Source of the DNA: Fragum whitleyi
Taxonomy: Eukaryota > Mollusca > Bivalvia > Cardiida > Cardiidae
Assembly (NCBI GenBank): GCA_948146395.1
Contig: OX411549.1
Location: 25,039,155 to 25,103,154, forward strand
Direction: 5' to 3'
DNA length: 64,000 bases
The translations under genes and the position numbers were made by a program. Shown here piece by piece: positions 33,974 to 44,993 of this stretch. Below the pieces are notes generated by a model. That model had not been told where the DNA came from and ran no database searches. It was given only the letters and a program-made list of their open reading frames with translations. Position 1 is the first letter of the stretch, and every line of letters starts with the position of its first letter.

Positions 33974-34140
33974 TTTATTATAGGGATGAGTGTCTTTTTC
34001 ACCGCGTTTATTGGGGTATAAAGTGCAATTGCCTTAGCACATGGGAAATAACGCCCGTAGGGCGTTATGTTGAAGCCATATGCTAGGGCAATTGCACTTT
34101 ATACCCCAATAAACACAGTGAAAAAGACACTCTTATAATT
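33974..34140. repeat. long hairpin, ~60-bp arms
   Basis: GAGTGTCTTTTTCACCGCG, TTTATTGGGGTATAAAGTGCAATTGCC and CATGG pair with CCATATGCTAGGGCAATTGCACTTTATACCCC, AATAAACACAGTGAAAAAGACACTC. The loop itself is a palindrome, ATAACGCCCGTAGGGCGTTAT. It may be a MITE; transcription would give a long double-stranded RNA stem. Confidence 0.85.
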
Positions 34141-35686
34141 GCAATCATCTAGATCGAAGAAACAATTAGAATACTCGGGCAAATATTAAAGCTTCAAGTC
34201 TACTTTCTGCGCGTATAGATTACACAATCTATTTTTAGATCGTGTATTTTTTTTATCTAGCTATCGAAGTGAAATGTCATCAAATAAAACAAATGGTACA
34301 CAAATAAACGACAACTTTGAAATTCGTAGAGGTACTTATGACATAAATACTTGTTTCTGCCAAGTAAGTCTGAAATTCAAAACGAAAACGGCGTGGTCGG
34401 TCTTAGTTGAGAGGGTTGCTTGATGATCTTCGTCGACTTACTGTTTTTGTCGGCTCAGAAACAGCACTGCGCGCTTGTAATCCTAAATTCTTTCGAAAAT
34501 ATCTTAATTTATAATAGATTAAATAACAATGTTGCGTTGATGTTTGGGAACTAAGTTAATTCGAGTTCCTACAACATAGGACTTGCAGATCTAAGGTCGG
34601 GGAGTTTCCGAAATACCTTTTGCATTTTATACAGTAATAAAGTGCAATGGATTTCCCCACGTGATGCGATTTAAACCAATCAAAATTCTTCATTTTATTG
34701 GATTGCAATTATACGGTGGTTGTGGAATCGTAGTTAATCTTTTTTTTTGCATTACAGTAGCACAATGCAGAGATCGGTGTAGGAAGCAGAATTCACCAAA
34801 TTGCTCGATGTTGACGCCGATGTGACCTACCATGCAACGATCTGAAATTTGTAGATTGTGGCTAAACCTGAAAAGTCGTATTTGATGACAAAACGCTTGA
34901 AAAGACTGCATTTTGTTATCAATTTATAATATACCAAGTATGAATTTTTCCTTGTTTTACTATAAACCCACGTGCGAAATGACGCGATTTCATGGCTGCA
35001 GTCTTTTAATTCCCGAGGTCTATTCCGTAGAATCGTCGAGGGTGCCCGAATGCTCTTCTACTATCTCTTTTTGTTTACATGCTCCAAGGCAGGAAGTCGG
35101 CTTTGAGATGAAAATGGCCAAGTTCGATTTACGGAAGTGGCATTTTCAAAAGGTCAATACGCTGGTACTGGCGAACTTTCTAGTAAGCAGAATGTAGAGG
35201 GTAAATAATTATATATAGGTCTAAACCATTTCTTTCTGAAAAAAAAGAAAGATTTCTAACAATGTACCCTTCTGAATAGGCTTTCGAAACAATTTTAACT
35301 TACTAATTTTTTCAATTTCAAAGCATTTACTAATTAAGTATTATTTATTTTCGACACTTAAAAGCCTCAAGAAACCAAACAAGTAATGAAGACAACTCCC
35401 AAAAGTAAAAAAGGCATTCATTTCTCCAAAATAGGATCGACTTTTAGTCTGTGACATTAAAATTACATGTACGAAATAACCATCTACCAAAAAGCACCAT
35501 GTTGGTCCAATTATACGAGACGCATTACGCATTAGGAGGGAAAAGCACTTAGAGCTTCAAAATGGTGCGTGACTTCTTGGAAAACTTTCAGACGGGGCTG
35601 ATCAATAAATTTGTCAATATCATAATATAAACACGCCCACCAACTCAGAATATGCTGTCCAAATAACGGTCCCTTTACAGGGTCTT
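34141..35686. other. no gene recognised
   Basis: Frames at 34.9-35.2 kb are open but have neither convincing splice sites nor recognisable motifs. Confidence 0.3.
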
Positions 35687-35860
35687 ACAGTAAAGAAAAT
35701 CGAGAAATTGACAAGTTGAATGATTTTGGATTGATTTTGGTATGAAATTGAGTGAGTGCAATGATCGAGACTATAGTGAAAAACAAGCGAGGTAATATAA
35801 CATTGCTTATTTCAGTCAATTGGACGAAACTAGCGATGTTTTATTACCTCCCTTTAATAA
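35687..35860 (-). mobile_element. MITE family 1 fragment
   Basis: ACAGTAAAGAAAATCGAGAAATTGACA, TGAATGATTTTGGATTGATTT and the core TAGCGATGTTTTATTACCTCCCTTTAATAAAATATA are shared with the copy at 55207. The other end is missing. Confidence 0.5.
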
Positions 35861-36133
35861 AATATACACGCATTTCTGTTTTTGTGTCTCCAAGAAATAA
35901 ACCACTCTTTAAAACTATAACATCTAACTTCAAATTAAAAAGACTTTATACAAATAGTATTTTGTTGATTTGGTTGCCAACAAAACCATAAGTCAATCGT
36001 TATGTGCTATTATAATGGGCGCAGGTTTTGCGAGTCAGACGCACAAAACAATAGTCACGACTCTCATAATTCTCTGATATTTGTTGAATTAACCCTGAAT
36101 TGATAGAATTTAGAAAATAATTGAAGATTGTTT

Positions 36134-36297
36134 AAAGGTAGTTGGCCCGTAATAGTTTTGCAGCGTTTGGGAAGTAATGAATGTTAACAGTGTTGACCGA
36201 GGTTTCCTAATGATTTTCATTAGGAAACCTCGGTCAACATTTTTAAAAGTCATGTGTTACAAAATGCTGCGGAACTATTACGGGTCCACTACCCTTA
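36134..36297. mobile_element. TTAA-flanked MITE family 3, copy 3
   Basis: TTAAAGGTAGTTGGCCCGTAATAG and CTATTACGGGTCCACTACCCTTAA are the ends. The inner hairpin TGACCGAGGTTTCCTAATGA / TCATTAGGAAACCTCGGTCA is perfect. This is the best preserved copy. Confidence 0.8.
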
Positions 36298-36499
36298 ACA
36301 GTCGCCAATTCTTTATAAAAATTTGGGCCCCAAAAGTCTTATATCTGTCCTAAACTTTGTTTACCTTTATTCCAAAAATAGATGACCAACGAAATACAGG
36401 ATTATTTCCATAAAGATATAGTCTTCTTCATTACAAACAGGGAATCATAAACTTTAAACAAGGATCCAATTTGATCCCAACTATTGAGCCCATCATTGT

Positions 36500-36740
36500 G
36501 TTGATGTTCACTTCAGTTAATCAAAATTGAAATTTACACTAATTTCGTTCAAACCAATTCTGAATCTCTCACTCAGAGCTCCATTCAATGCTTTCGAACA
36601 CTCACACCATAAAAACGCTATGAAACTGCTTAAAAACGCTTCGGATTGTTTAAAACGATCACTATTTAATTCAAAGAATTCAAATCATTGTACGATTTAA
36701 ATGGCTGGTGTGAATTTTCTAGCGGTGGTTTATTTCGTAG
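36500..36740 (+). mobile_element. MITE family 1 fragment (second subfamily)
   Basis: CTCTCACTCAGAGCTCCATTCAATG and AAAACGCT are followed by the ATTTAAATGGCTGGTGTGAATTTT block that also occurs in the copies at 52.4 and 55.4 kb. Confidence 0.5.
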
Positions 36741-37165
36741 AATCACCGATAGTCTCCGTTTGCATTATGTTATGATTAATCGTCGATAGTACGATTTGCC
36801 TCCCTTGTACTAGAAAACGCGTTGTAAGAGTCGAGAGGTTTTGATGTCGTTTCGTGTTGTCTAGAAAATAAATTTCTTTATTGCAGAGGTTAGACTAACT
36901 ACCACCATTGGAAGAACTGTCTGCCATTCCTATAAAATCCGCAACAAGCATTTCATTTTTGTATGATTTTTTTTTAATTTGTTAATTTATTAGTCCCTTG
37001 AAAAATCCCATGCAAAAAAAAATGTTGAGAGTTAACCGAAAGTTACCAACATTTTTTTGGTAAAGCTGTATTTTTTTTTTTTTTTTTAAAAAAAAATAAT
37101 CTTTGATAAGTTCGATACCGGGTGTATAATTTGCAAACAATTTAAACGCAGTGCTGATTATATAT
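36741..37165. other. no recognisable feature
   Basis: Contains poly-T and poly-A runs around 37060-37100 and nothing else I can support. Confidence 0.4.
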
Positions 37166-37167
37166 CC

Positions 37168-37456
37168 AATTGATTGATTGTTTGGGGTTAAACGCCGCTT
37201 TTAACAATCTTTCAGTTAAATCGTGGAGGCCGGAGCACCTAATAATATAACAATGGACCCCTGGTATTTCAAGCATCAGTACTACCATTAGATCCTTTCC
37301 TAGCCTCCAGCAAAGTTCCCACATAGATCTACGATTATCGACTCAGTGATGGGAGACATTTAGTCGGAGAGGATGAGTGCCGCTGTCGGAAATCGAACCC
37401 GGAACTTTAATAATGATAGTCCGAAGCGCTACCACTGCGCTATGACGACGGATCCA
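37168..37456 (-). mobile_element. complete tRNA-derived SINE (V-SINE-like)
   Basis: On the minus strand the head at 37456-37382 has A box TAGCGCAGTGGTAGCGC and B box GGGTTCGATTTCC. The body includes GTGGGAACTTTGCTGGAGGCTAGGAAAGGATC and GGTGCTCCGGCCTCC. It ends AAAAGCGGCGTTTAACCCC and (AATC)n. It shares body and tail with the copy at 14.3 kb. A frame at 37142-37324 is this SINE's antisense. Confidence 0.75.
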
Positions 37457-38002
37457 TTATCTATGTACAAAGGTTTGTGACAAAGTACAAGGCCTCATTT
37501 ATGAGTCAGATATATGAATAACAAAAATCAAGTAGCCCCAATGGGAGCCAAACAGACACTGTGATATTCAAATAATATTTAGGAAAATCGATTCTGGCCA
37601 AACTGTTGTCACAAATCCATAAATTCCATCCTTTGTATTTTTCCTGGACGTTTAATCCTTACCAACCGCTCTGGTTTTTCTAATATTTTATGTTTAAATT
37701 GTTTTAATGGACTAACGCGAATGCATACCTCCCACACAGCGAGATTAAGGTTTCAGGTTAAAAGTTGAGTTTGTATTTAATGATTTATATTTCTGGGATT
37801 TTAATACTAAAGCAACGAGCAATTAAACCCAATGAGTAGGGATCAGGTTTTATCCCCTGTCACACTTAATGAAAACCATGACAAAAGAACAAAAAAACAA
37901 AAACATCAGAATTAAAGTATTGAAAGCACTAGATGTAGTATATCGCGAAAAATTATTTATTTTGATAATGTTACTTTTAGCCTTATCTTAATCAAAACAA
38001 AA

Positions 38003-38236
38003 TGAGCCTGTGTGTGACATTTCCAACAATTTCATTTAATCATGATAGACATATTTTATCCAGCACAGACAGCAAAACAGTAGAATTAGCATATTCCATA
38101 TTATTGAGGAAAATACCTTATATATCTGTATAGAGCGCATAGCAAAGACTCTCGTCAGACTGTGCGGATGCACTGGCTGGCTGGAGACTTTACTTTGTGC
38201 TAAATGAAATTCTTGGAAATGTCACACACAGTCTCA
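38003..38236. mobile_element. MITE family 6, copy 2
   Basis: TGAGCCTGTGTGTGACATTTCCAACAATTTCATTT is inverted at the right (AAATGAAATTCTTGGAAATGTCACACACAGTCTCA). The internal GTGCGGATGCACTGGCTGG motif is shared with the other copies. A half copy begins at 38668. Confidence 0.7.
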
Positions 38237-38475
38237 AAATTATGTCGTAAATACCAAGAATAAGACTAATCTTTGTCTTTACCTCCTCACAAAACAGAAA
38301 TGTAGGTTCAGCATGATAATAGACGGAATTACCGGTTTTTCAAGAAATCTTAAAAATCTCCATTGAATTTTAAACAAAAAGACGGGTTTTGTTTTTGAAC
38401 CGCTTGAATTCAGTGTAGTAACAATTTATTTGCATGCGTCATTAGATGAATGATCGACAATGCCATTTTACGCAG

Positions 38476-38642
38476 CAGTATAACATGTTCGAATGTATTA
38501 ACAATCCCTATGAAGGTAATCCTACTAACACGCAAGGCTTGTCAAAGTCATTAGACGCCGTGGCCTCTACAGGAGAACACATTGCAAGTGCCACAATATT
38601 TCAAGACATAATCACTTTGAAAGACAAAAAGTATAGTGCAAG
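38476..38642 (+). CDS. candidate internal exon, unassigned
   Basis: The acceptor CATTTTACGCAG ends at 38475 and a donor GTATTT follows 38642. The 167-nt stretch is open (phase 0 in, phase 2 out) and reads QYNMFECINNPYEGNPTNTQ through GLSKSLDAVASTGEHIASAT and FQDIITLKDKKYSAR. The balanced, polar composition differs from the AT-biased spurious frames around it. I do not recognise the family. The donor is not optimal and no partner exon was found, so this could be chance. Confidence 0.3.
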
Positions 38643-38847
38643 GTATTTGTCACTGTATTTTATAGTATGAGTCTGTGTCTGACAATTCCAACAATTAAAA
38701 ATGTTCGTCAAGCATCCGCATCGACTGACCATAGTCTTCATTATGTGCTGTTTACATAGATGATGTCTCAGAGTATAATCTAACCAGCCCTTGAGATTTT
38801 TTATTGAATAGCTAGTTTTTGGATGGTTTATTCATAAACAGAAGTTA

Positions 38848-39250
38848 AAAAAAGAGAACCATGATGGTCCCATATCCCGCACACGCGTCTCTTAAACGTC
38901 TAAGCCACACAAGATTCCTCAAAACCAATAGATAAGATTGATAAATCATGATTTCTGCACAATTTATTATTACATCCTCGGTTTGAGATCGGTTTAAGTA
39001 ACTAGCAATTCAATGATGATTTCTACATATTACACCATTGGTTTGAGACTGGTTTCAGAGAATATCATTCTTGATAATGCTTTTCCTTTTACTATTCTAA
39101 GTGAAATATGTAAACTGTCCACAAGAGCCAAAATGTGACTTTTAAGAACATGTATAGTATGAATGAACTTGTTAGAGGTGGCTTAGATGATGAGAATATG
39201 AGAACTGCCTGCCTTCAAGCTTCATAGATGAAGAATTTGAAGAGTTCGTT
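38848..39250 (+). repeat. hairpin-tail repeat, truncated copy (head and one core unit)
   Basis: The head AAGAGAACCATGATGGTCCCATATC (compare GAGGACCAAGATGGTCCTAGATC at 42387) is followed by one decayed core unit (ATGAATGAACTTGTTAGAGGTGGC, TAGATGATGA, TGCCTGCCTTC). It is cut off just before the mariner-like element at 39.29 kb. Confidence 0.5.
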
Positions 39251-39293
39251 TTTTTTTTCTAGGTAAAGTTGTATATGTCCGGACAAGGTCTTA

Positions 39294-40459
39294 TATACTC
39301 AGCAAAAAGGGAAAGTATCCACTTTTCTTTTGTCAATATCTTTAATATTTTTAAGGTTAGATGATCAATTAAGGTACCATTGTGTATGCAGCGCTTCGTT
39401 TTCTCATGCAAACATGATTTTTCATTCCCGCAACATATCATTTTTGGTGTTTTTCAATAAAGTCGAAATGTTTGTTTTCTACGTCGACGTCCGTCACGTG
39501 TTCCATCGTGAGTTTCTTCTCAAATGAATTTAGCCTCTAACGCTCTTTGGTTAAGAAAATCAAACAATAGTTGTGTTCCGTACAACATAGTTTTGAAACT
39601 AGACCAAGAAAAACATGACAATAGGCTTAATCAAAAACCGTCAAACGTTGAGTAAATTTTACGGACGTTAGTTGAAAGAGAAGAACAATAAAGACGTGTG
39701 ATGGTCATTTCCGATAGAGAAGTATTGTCATTCGCCCTCTCCAACTCAGTTTGGCTACTGGGAAGACGTCCCGCCAAATTTTCCCGTTCACATTGTCGCG
39801 ATTGCCTCTACGCTTCCTAACAGATATTTCATAGCGGAAATGAAATAAATGTCTGAACCTTTAAAGACGTCAAACTTTAAAACTAAATCAAGTACCTTTT
39901 AATTCTTAACGGGTGTAAGACGAGCAAATTTTCTCGATATTCATATGAGCCTCTCCAATGAGCTAAATGAAAGGCTGACGTAACGTGGCAATGCAAATGT
40001 TGTTTTGTTTTCAGCAAAAATGAAATAGAGCATTTTGGGATTGGTTTTCTTGACAAGGAAAGAGCGGACGGAATTTTGTTAATTTGAGCTTTGAATCTGC
40101 GTAAGATGTTTTATGAATGTTTGTGTTCATTTGACGTAACTTTAGTAGGAATTAGCAGAAGAAATCAAGTTCTCTTATCAATCCATACCTAACGCAATAA
40201 TATTGCATTTCGCAAGCTCAAAATATCAGAAAATCATTTGAATATTTAATTGAGAGTCTGCGATTTTTGTAAGCGACCCCCTGGCTACGCTAGCTCCTAC
40301 AAATCGGTAGCGGATTCTTCAAATCACATAAAACTCTTCAAAATTATTTCCAAATGATAAGGGCGTAATTTGCAATATTTTTCATAGAATTCTTGTGTGC
40401 ACTTTTAAAGAAATCCAAAGTTTTATTGGGTGGATACTTTTTTATTTTTGCTCAGTATA
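39294..40459. mobile_element. mariner-like element, TIR TATACTCAGCAAAAA
   Basis: TATACTCAGCAAAAAGGGAAAGTATCCAC at the left is inverted at the right (GTGGATACTTTTTTATTTTTGCTCAGTATA), TIRs of about 30 bp, 1.17 kb apart. No transposase frame remains. A similar terminus (TACTTAGCAAAAAAAGAAAC) occurs alone near 61288. Confidence 0.7.
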
Positions 40460-40467
40460 TATAATAC

Positions 40468-40905
40468 GTACTTACATCGTGAAATTGACATTCACCTCAA
40501 TCTTAACCATTCTAAATCGATCACTCAGCGCTCCAATCATTCATTCCAAACACTCACTCAAACCATTCAAAAAACGCTCAAACCCATTGAAAAATATAGA
40601 ATCAACAACATCATTCAAAATAAATTTTGACAGAGCAATATCGCGATTTCACTGACATAATTCAAATAGTTAGCGCCCCATAGGTTCTTCAAGAAATTTG
40701 AAGCTGTGCACAGAAATTGTATGCACTTTTTTTATTAAAGGGAGGTAATCAATATCGCAAATTTTGTTCATCCCGAACAAAATTTGTGATATAGGATTAC
40801 CTCCCATTTAATTCACTCAAAACTCGCTCCTCACACCCATTCAATTTCATTCCTAAATCATTCCAAAATCATTCACCTTGTCAATTTCACGATGTTATTA
40901 ACAGT
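40468..40905 (+). mobile_element. MITE family 1 copy
   Basis: Near-identical to the copy at 41706-42145 over more than 400 bp. The left end is worn (ACTTACATCGTGAAATTGACA); the right end is TGTCAATTTCACGATGTTATTAACAGTA. The inner palindrome CGCAAATTTTGTTC / GAACAAAATTTGTGA is intact. Confidence 0.75.
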
Positions 40906-40914
40906 ACGTACTTA

Positions 40915-41183
40915 CATGTAGTGTTTTATATGAAAAGAAAAAAATCTAACGAGGTAAGGGGGAATTGATAGTTGTCGAGGTTTACGTTCACCAAGTACGT
41001 ATTATATTTATCTTATAACCTCTATTTGCCTTGTTTTCGTCAATGTTTGTTACAGAAATGTGCGTTTCTAAAAATAACGGCATTATGTCATTGTTCAAGA
41101 AATATCTATGTGATATCATAAAAAATATCAAATGGGATGATATCACACGAATATTTGTATAGTTATAAGATCAAATATGATAC
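40915..41183 (+). mobile_element. fold-back family 2 copy
   Basis: AAATCTAACGAGGTAAGGGGGAATTGATAGTTGTCGAGG, CTTATAACCTCTATTTGCC, TTTTCGTCAATG and ATCTATGTGATATCATAAAAAATATC match the copy at 10.2 kb closely. Confidence 0.55.
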
Positions 41184-41184
41184 C

Positions 41185-41665
41185 AGGAGCGTGCTATGGA
41201 CAAACTTTGAAGAGGTTCACAAGATGATGCAGCACACCTAAAATGAATTATGTCTGCTTTCTCGTTTCAGAGAAGACAATTTTAATATTGTGTGTTCTTT
41301 GTTTCTATGTGAAAAGGATGTGCACGGGAAGATATTTTCGAATGAGATGACCTGTGTGAACAAAATTGGCTGAGTTATACTTGATGATGCCACATATCAA
41401 AAATGAGAGCTACCCTCTGGTCTCAGAGAAGATATTTTCCGAAATATTTCAATTAATCCACTTTTTAATTGCCATGACAACCATAGTTTAGAATTGATTT
41501 CAAATTCTTGAACAAGTTTAGTAGAACTTCACCTGAGAAACATTCCTTCGAATTTTTAACAAGATTGACTCACCCGTTAAAGAAAAGATAGTGGACAACA
41601 AACAACACACGACGGACTACGCACGGCGCACGACGGAGATTCAACGATCAAAATATCTATTTTTG
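41185..41665 (+). repeat. hairpin-tail repeat, truncated copy
   Basis: Core units AACTTTGAAGAGGTTCACAAGATGATGCAGCA and ATGAGAGCTACCCTCTGGTCTCAGAGAAG are followed by ACGACGGACTACGCACGGCGC. The hairpin tail itself is missing, replaced by a MITE family 1 copy 40 bp on. Confidence 0.55.
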
Positions 41666-41705
41666 AGTAATTCATGACCAGATTAGCTGCAATGAGCAAA
41701 AAATA

Positions 41706-42145
41706 CAGTTAATAACATCGTGAAATTGACATTCACCTCAATCTTTACCATTCTAAATCGATCACTCAGCGCCCCAATCATTCATTCCAAACACGCACTC
41801 AAACCATTCAAAAACGATCAAACCCATTGAAAAATATAGAATCAACAACATCATTCAAAATAAATTTTGACAGAGCAATATCGCGATTTCACTGACATAA
41901 TTTAAATAGTTAGCGCCCCATAGGTTCTTCAAGAAATTTGAAGCTGTGCACAGAAATTGTATGAACTTTTTTTTATTAAAGGGAGGTAATCAATATCGCA
42001 AATTTTGTTCATTCCGAACAAAATTTGTGATATAGGATTACCTCTCATTAAATTCACTCAAAACTCGCTCCTCATACTCATTCAATTTCATTCCTAAGTC
42101 AATCCAAAATCATTGACCTTGTCAATTTCACGATGTTATTAACTG
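41706..42145 (+). mobile_element. MITE family 1, best preserved copy (440 bp, TA duplication)
   Basis: Perfect ~26-bp TIRs begin CAGTTAATAACATCGTGAAA and are flanked by TA on both sides (41704-41705, 42146-42147), as in Tc1/mariner-derived MITEs. Inside, GGGAGGTAATC.AATATCGC and AATTTTGTTC form a second, central palindrome with GAACAAAATTTGTGATA and GGATTACCTC. About 14 full or partial copies are spread over the window, making this the dominant repeat. Confidence 0.9.
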
Positions 42146-42381
42146 TATTTAACATTAAATGCTTTCGACAATATATTCATGTTATGGAAGTGTTGCCCAG
42201 TAATTATGGTTATTTTGATAATAGTTGTGTTGCAAATCAAACGACTTTGCAATAAGAAACTATTTTAATATTACATAAACATCTACAATGAAAGTAATAA
42301 GCACATATTTGTTAAAAATGTATAAAGACACAATTATTTAGTATTGAAATCTTAAGAATCCTTGCAAAGAAAATAAAATAG

Positions 42382-43657
42382 AAACAAGAGGACCAAGATG
42401 GTCCTAGATCGCCCACCTGAGTCTCTTTGACCCCTGGGACATCACATTAAATAGATAGGCAGATGTCAAAAAGAATATGATTGCCTAAGATCAAATACCA
42501 TGGAACGTTTTCAGCAAAGAGCAAGACAGATATGCCTTTTTGCTCCTTGATTCTATGTAAAAAGGGATGCACCCGGGTGAACCCCAAAAGTGACCCAAGG
42601 GTCTTGATATGAACAAACTTGGAAGAGGTCGATAAGATGATGCTACATTCTAAATATGAAAGCTGTCTGCCTTCTGGTTTCAGAGAAGAAGACTTTTGAA
42701 GGTTTTCCCATTTTCACCCATCGTGCTAAGATGAGCTGAAAGGGATGCGCCCGGGTGGAGCCCAAATATGACCCAAGGGTCTTGATATGAACAAACTTGG
42801 TAGGGGCCCACAAGATGATGCTACATACCAAAAATGAAAGCAGTGTGCCCTCTGGTTTCAATTAAAGAAGATTTTAAAAGGTTTTCGCTTTTTGATTCTA
42901 TGTAAAAAGGGTTGGGCCCGGGTGGAGCCCAAATATTATCCTAGGGTCTTGAAATGAACAAACTTGATAGAGGTCCACTAGATGATGCTACATACCAAAT
43001 ATGAAAGCTGTCTGCCTTCTGGTTTCAGAGAAGAAGATTTTTGAAGATTTTCATTTTTTTACCCTTCGTGCTCATAAGAGATAAAGGGATGCTCCCGTGC
43101 AAAGCCCAAATATGACCCAAGGGTCTTGATATGAACAAACTTGGTAGAGGCCCACTAGGTGATGCTACACACCAAAAATGAAAGCTGTATGCCATCTGGT
43201 TACAGAGAAGATTTTTAAAGATTTTTGCTCTTTGATTCTATGTAATAATGGTTGAGCCCGGGCAAAGCCCAAACATGACCCCAGAGTCTTGATAAGAACA
43301 AACTTAGTAGAGGTCCACTAGATGATGCAACATACCAAATATGAAAGCTGTCTGCCGTCTGGTTTCAGAGAAGAAGATTTTTAAAGATTTTCATATGTTC
43401 ACCCTTTTTGTTAAGGGTAAAGGGAAAGTTAAGGGTGGATTTCATTTATTTGAACAACTTTGGTAGAGCTTGACCCAAGGAACATCCCTGCCAAGTTTCA
43501 TCAAGATAAGCCCACTGGTTTAGGAGGAGAAGATGTTTAAAGAAATTGTGTACGACGCACGACGGACGATGGACGACGCACGACTGACGACGGACGACGG
43601 ACATTCTACGATCCCAATAGCTCACCTTGAGCACTTCGTGCTCAGGTGAGCTAAAAA
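42382..43657 (+). repeat. complete hairpin-tail element with five-unit tandem core
   Basis: The head AACAAGAGGACCAAGATGGTCCT is itself a small palindrome, followed by CGCCCACCTGAGTC. The core holds about five units of ~165 bp (GACCCAAGGGTCTTGATATG, AACAAACTTGGTAGAGG, CACTAGATGATGCTACATACC, GAAAGCTGTCTGCCTTCTGG). After GACGGACGACGGACATTC comes a hairpin at 43619-43652 (AGCTCACCTTGAGCAC / GTGCTCAGGTGAGCT) and AAAA. The CACCTGAG of the head is inverted as CTCAGGTG in the tail. This architecture (tandem core, terminal hairpin, ends in CTAA) is reminiscent of non-autonomous Helitron/Helentron or Pearl-type elements, but assignment is inference. Confidence 0.75.
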
Positions 43658-44311
43658 CAGAGCTATAAGCGTTAGAGCTGGGGAACAAAGGATTTCGCTT
43701 GTGTACATATATCATGTTAAATTACTCGGAATTTCGTCTGCTTCCCAATACAATTGTACAACACTTGACATAGGACTCAGTAAATATCTCCCATCTAACA
43801 ATTGAATTACTTAAACCCACCAACACGACGGTGATTATTCGATATTAGCGGGAACAAATCGCGACTATGAGCGATGCATAGCAAATGGTTTGTATAAAAT
43901 CCGTGATCGATATTATCTGTGCAAATCCTGTTAGATGGCAAATGATAGCTTTTGTAGGGCTCAGAGACGTTATTCAGAACTGAGTCCCCTCATTTACATT
44001 TCCGGGATAATTGAAAACGTTTCCAGCAACATTATCAATTAAATGACAATTGACAATAGAAACTTTCTAGGAAGGATGCATTAATCAAGGACAACATACT
44101 TTTGCATCAGTACCGGAAGAAATTGTCTTTGGGTAATGAATTGAAAGGGGTTGTTTTCTGAAGTTAGTGTAAAATAATGTTGTTTGTCGCTTACTTAAAA
44201 ATGTTAGCCAACCAGTTTAAGGGACCTTTCATGGCAACAAAAAGTTATCTCAATTCAAATATTAGCAATTATTTATCTCACAGCTCCCATTGTCTTCTAT
44301 ATCAAACAACC
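43658..44311. other. no recognisable feature
   Basis: No exon, repeat family or hairpin recognised. Confidence 0.35.
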
Positions 44312-44470
44312 ACCAGGGCCCGAAGTTATAAAACTTTTCTCATGCTCAACTCAGAATTTTCTCAAACATTGAATTTAAATAAACGTATGAAAATAAAAGA
44401 TAGTATTAATAAGTTGTTATTTATAACAACTTATTAATATTATCTTTTGTGTTAATACATTAAAATTGGT
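44312..44470. mobile_element. partial MITE with 25-bp-arm palindrome
   Basis: CCAGGGCCCGAAGTTATAAAAC starts it. The palindrome at 44395-44448 pairs AAAAGATAGTATTAATAAGT with ACTTATTAATATTATCTTTT around a TTGTTATTTATAACAA centre. The opposite terminus was not found. Confidence 0.55.
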
Positions 44471-44754
44471 ATTAAGGTTCATGTAAAGTGTTTGAGGCCC
44501 AATTTTAAAACACTTCATTTGCCAAGAAAAAGGCAAATGTCCAGGTATATTATGCATCAAATTGAAGCTGTTTATGAGCACAAGCAATTAAGCAACATTA
44601 GACTGTCATGGCTTTAGCGGTATAGCAAAACATTGTGGAAAATGGTCATTTTGTACAGAACAAGCAACTGCATGACTGTTGGATAAAATTGGCTCATATT
44701 TCAACAAATTACAGTCTAAAGTACGACCCAGGTACTACTACAAACATTGGTATA

Positions 44755-44993
44755 ATATTTGAATATTTGAGAAAGAGATTGGGTCCAGCATAGGTCAACC
44801 AGAGGTCGCATTTCAAAAATTCTTTCATTGGAAGGTAGATTGATCATTAACATATATTTTCAGAAAATAAGCACATTGCGAAATGTTCGACCCAAGTCAG
44901 TCTGCGCAATCCGCGCAGTCTGACTAGGGTCGAGACTTTACGCATTACCCAGATGGTCCTTTTTCGCGTAACGGGTCACAATTATATCATTTC
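44755..44993. mobile_element. MITE family 7, partial copy
   Basis: TTTGAGAAAGAGATTGGGTCC, GGTCGCATTTCAAAAATTC, CAGTCTGCGCAATCCGCGCAGTCTGAC and the terminus AGATGGTCCTTTTTCGCG, TAACGGGTCACAA match 27250-27460. The left TIR is missing. Confidence 0.7.

Noticed and set aside
42382..43657. CRISPR-like array because of regular ~165-bp repeats
   Set aside because: Repeats are long, diverged and without spacers, in an animal genome.
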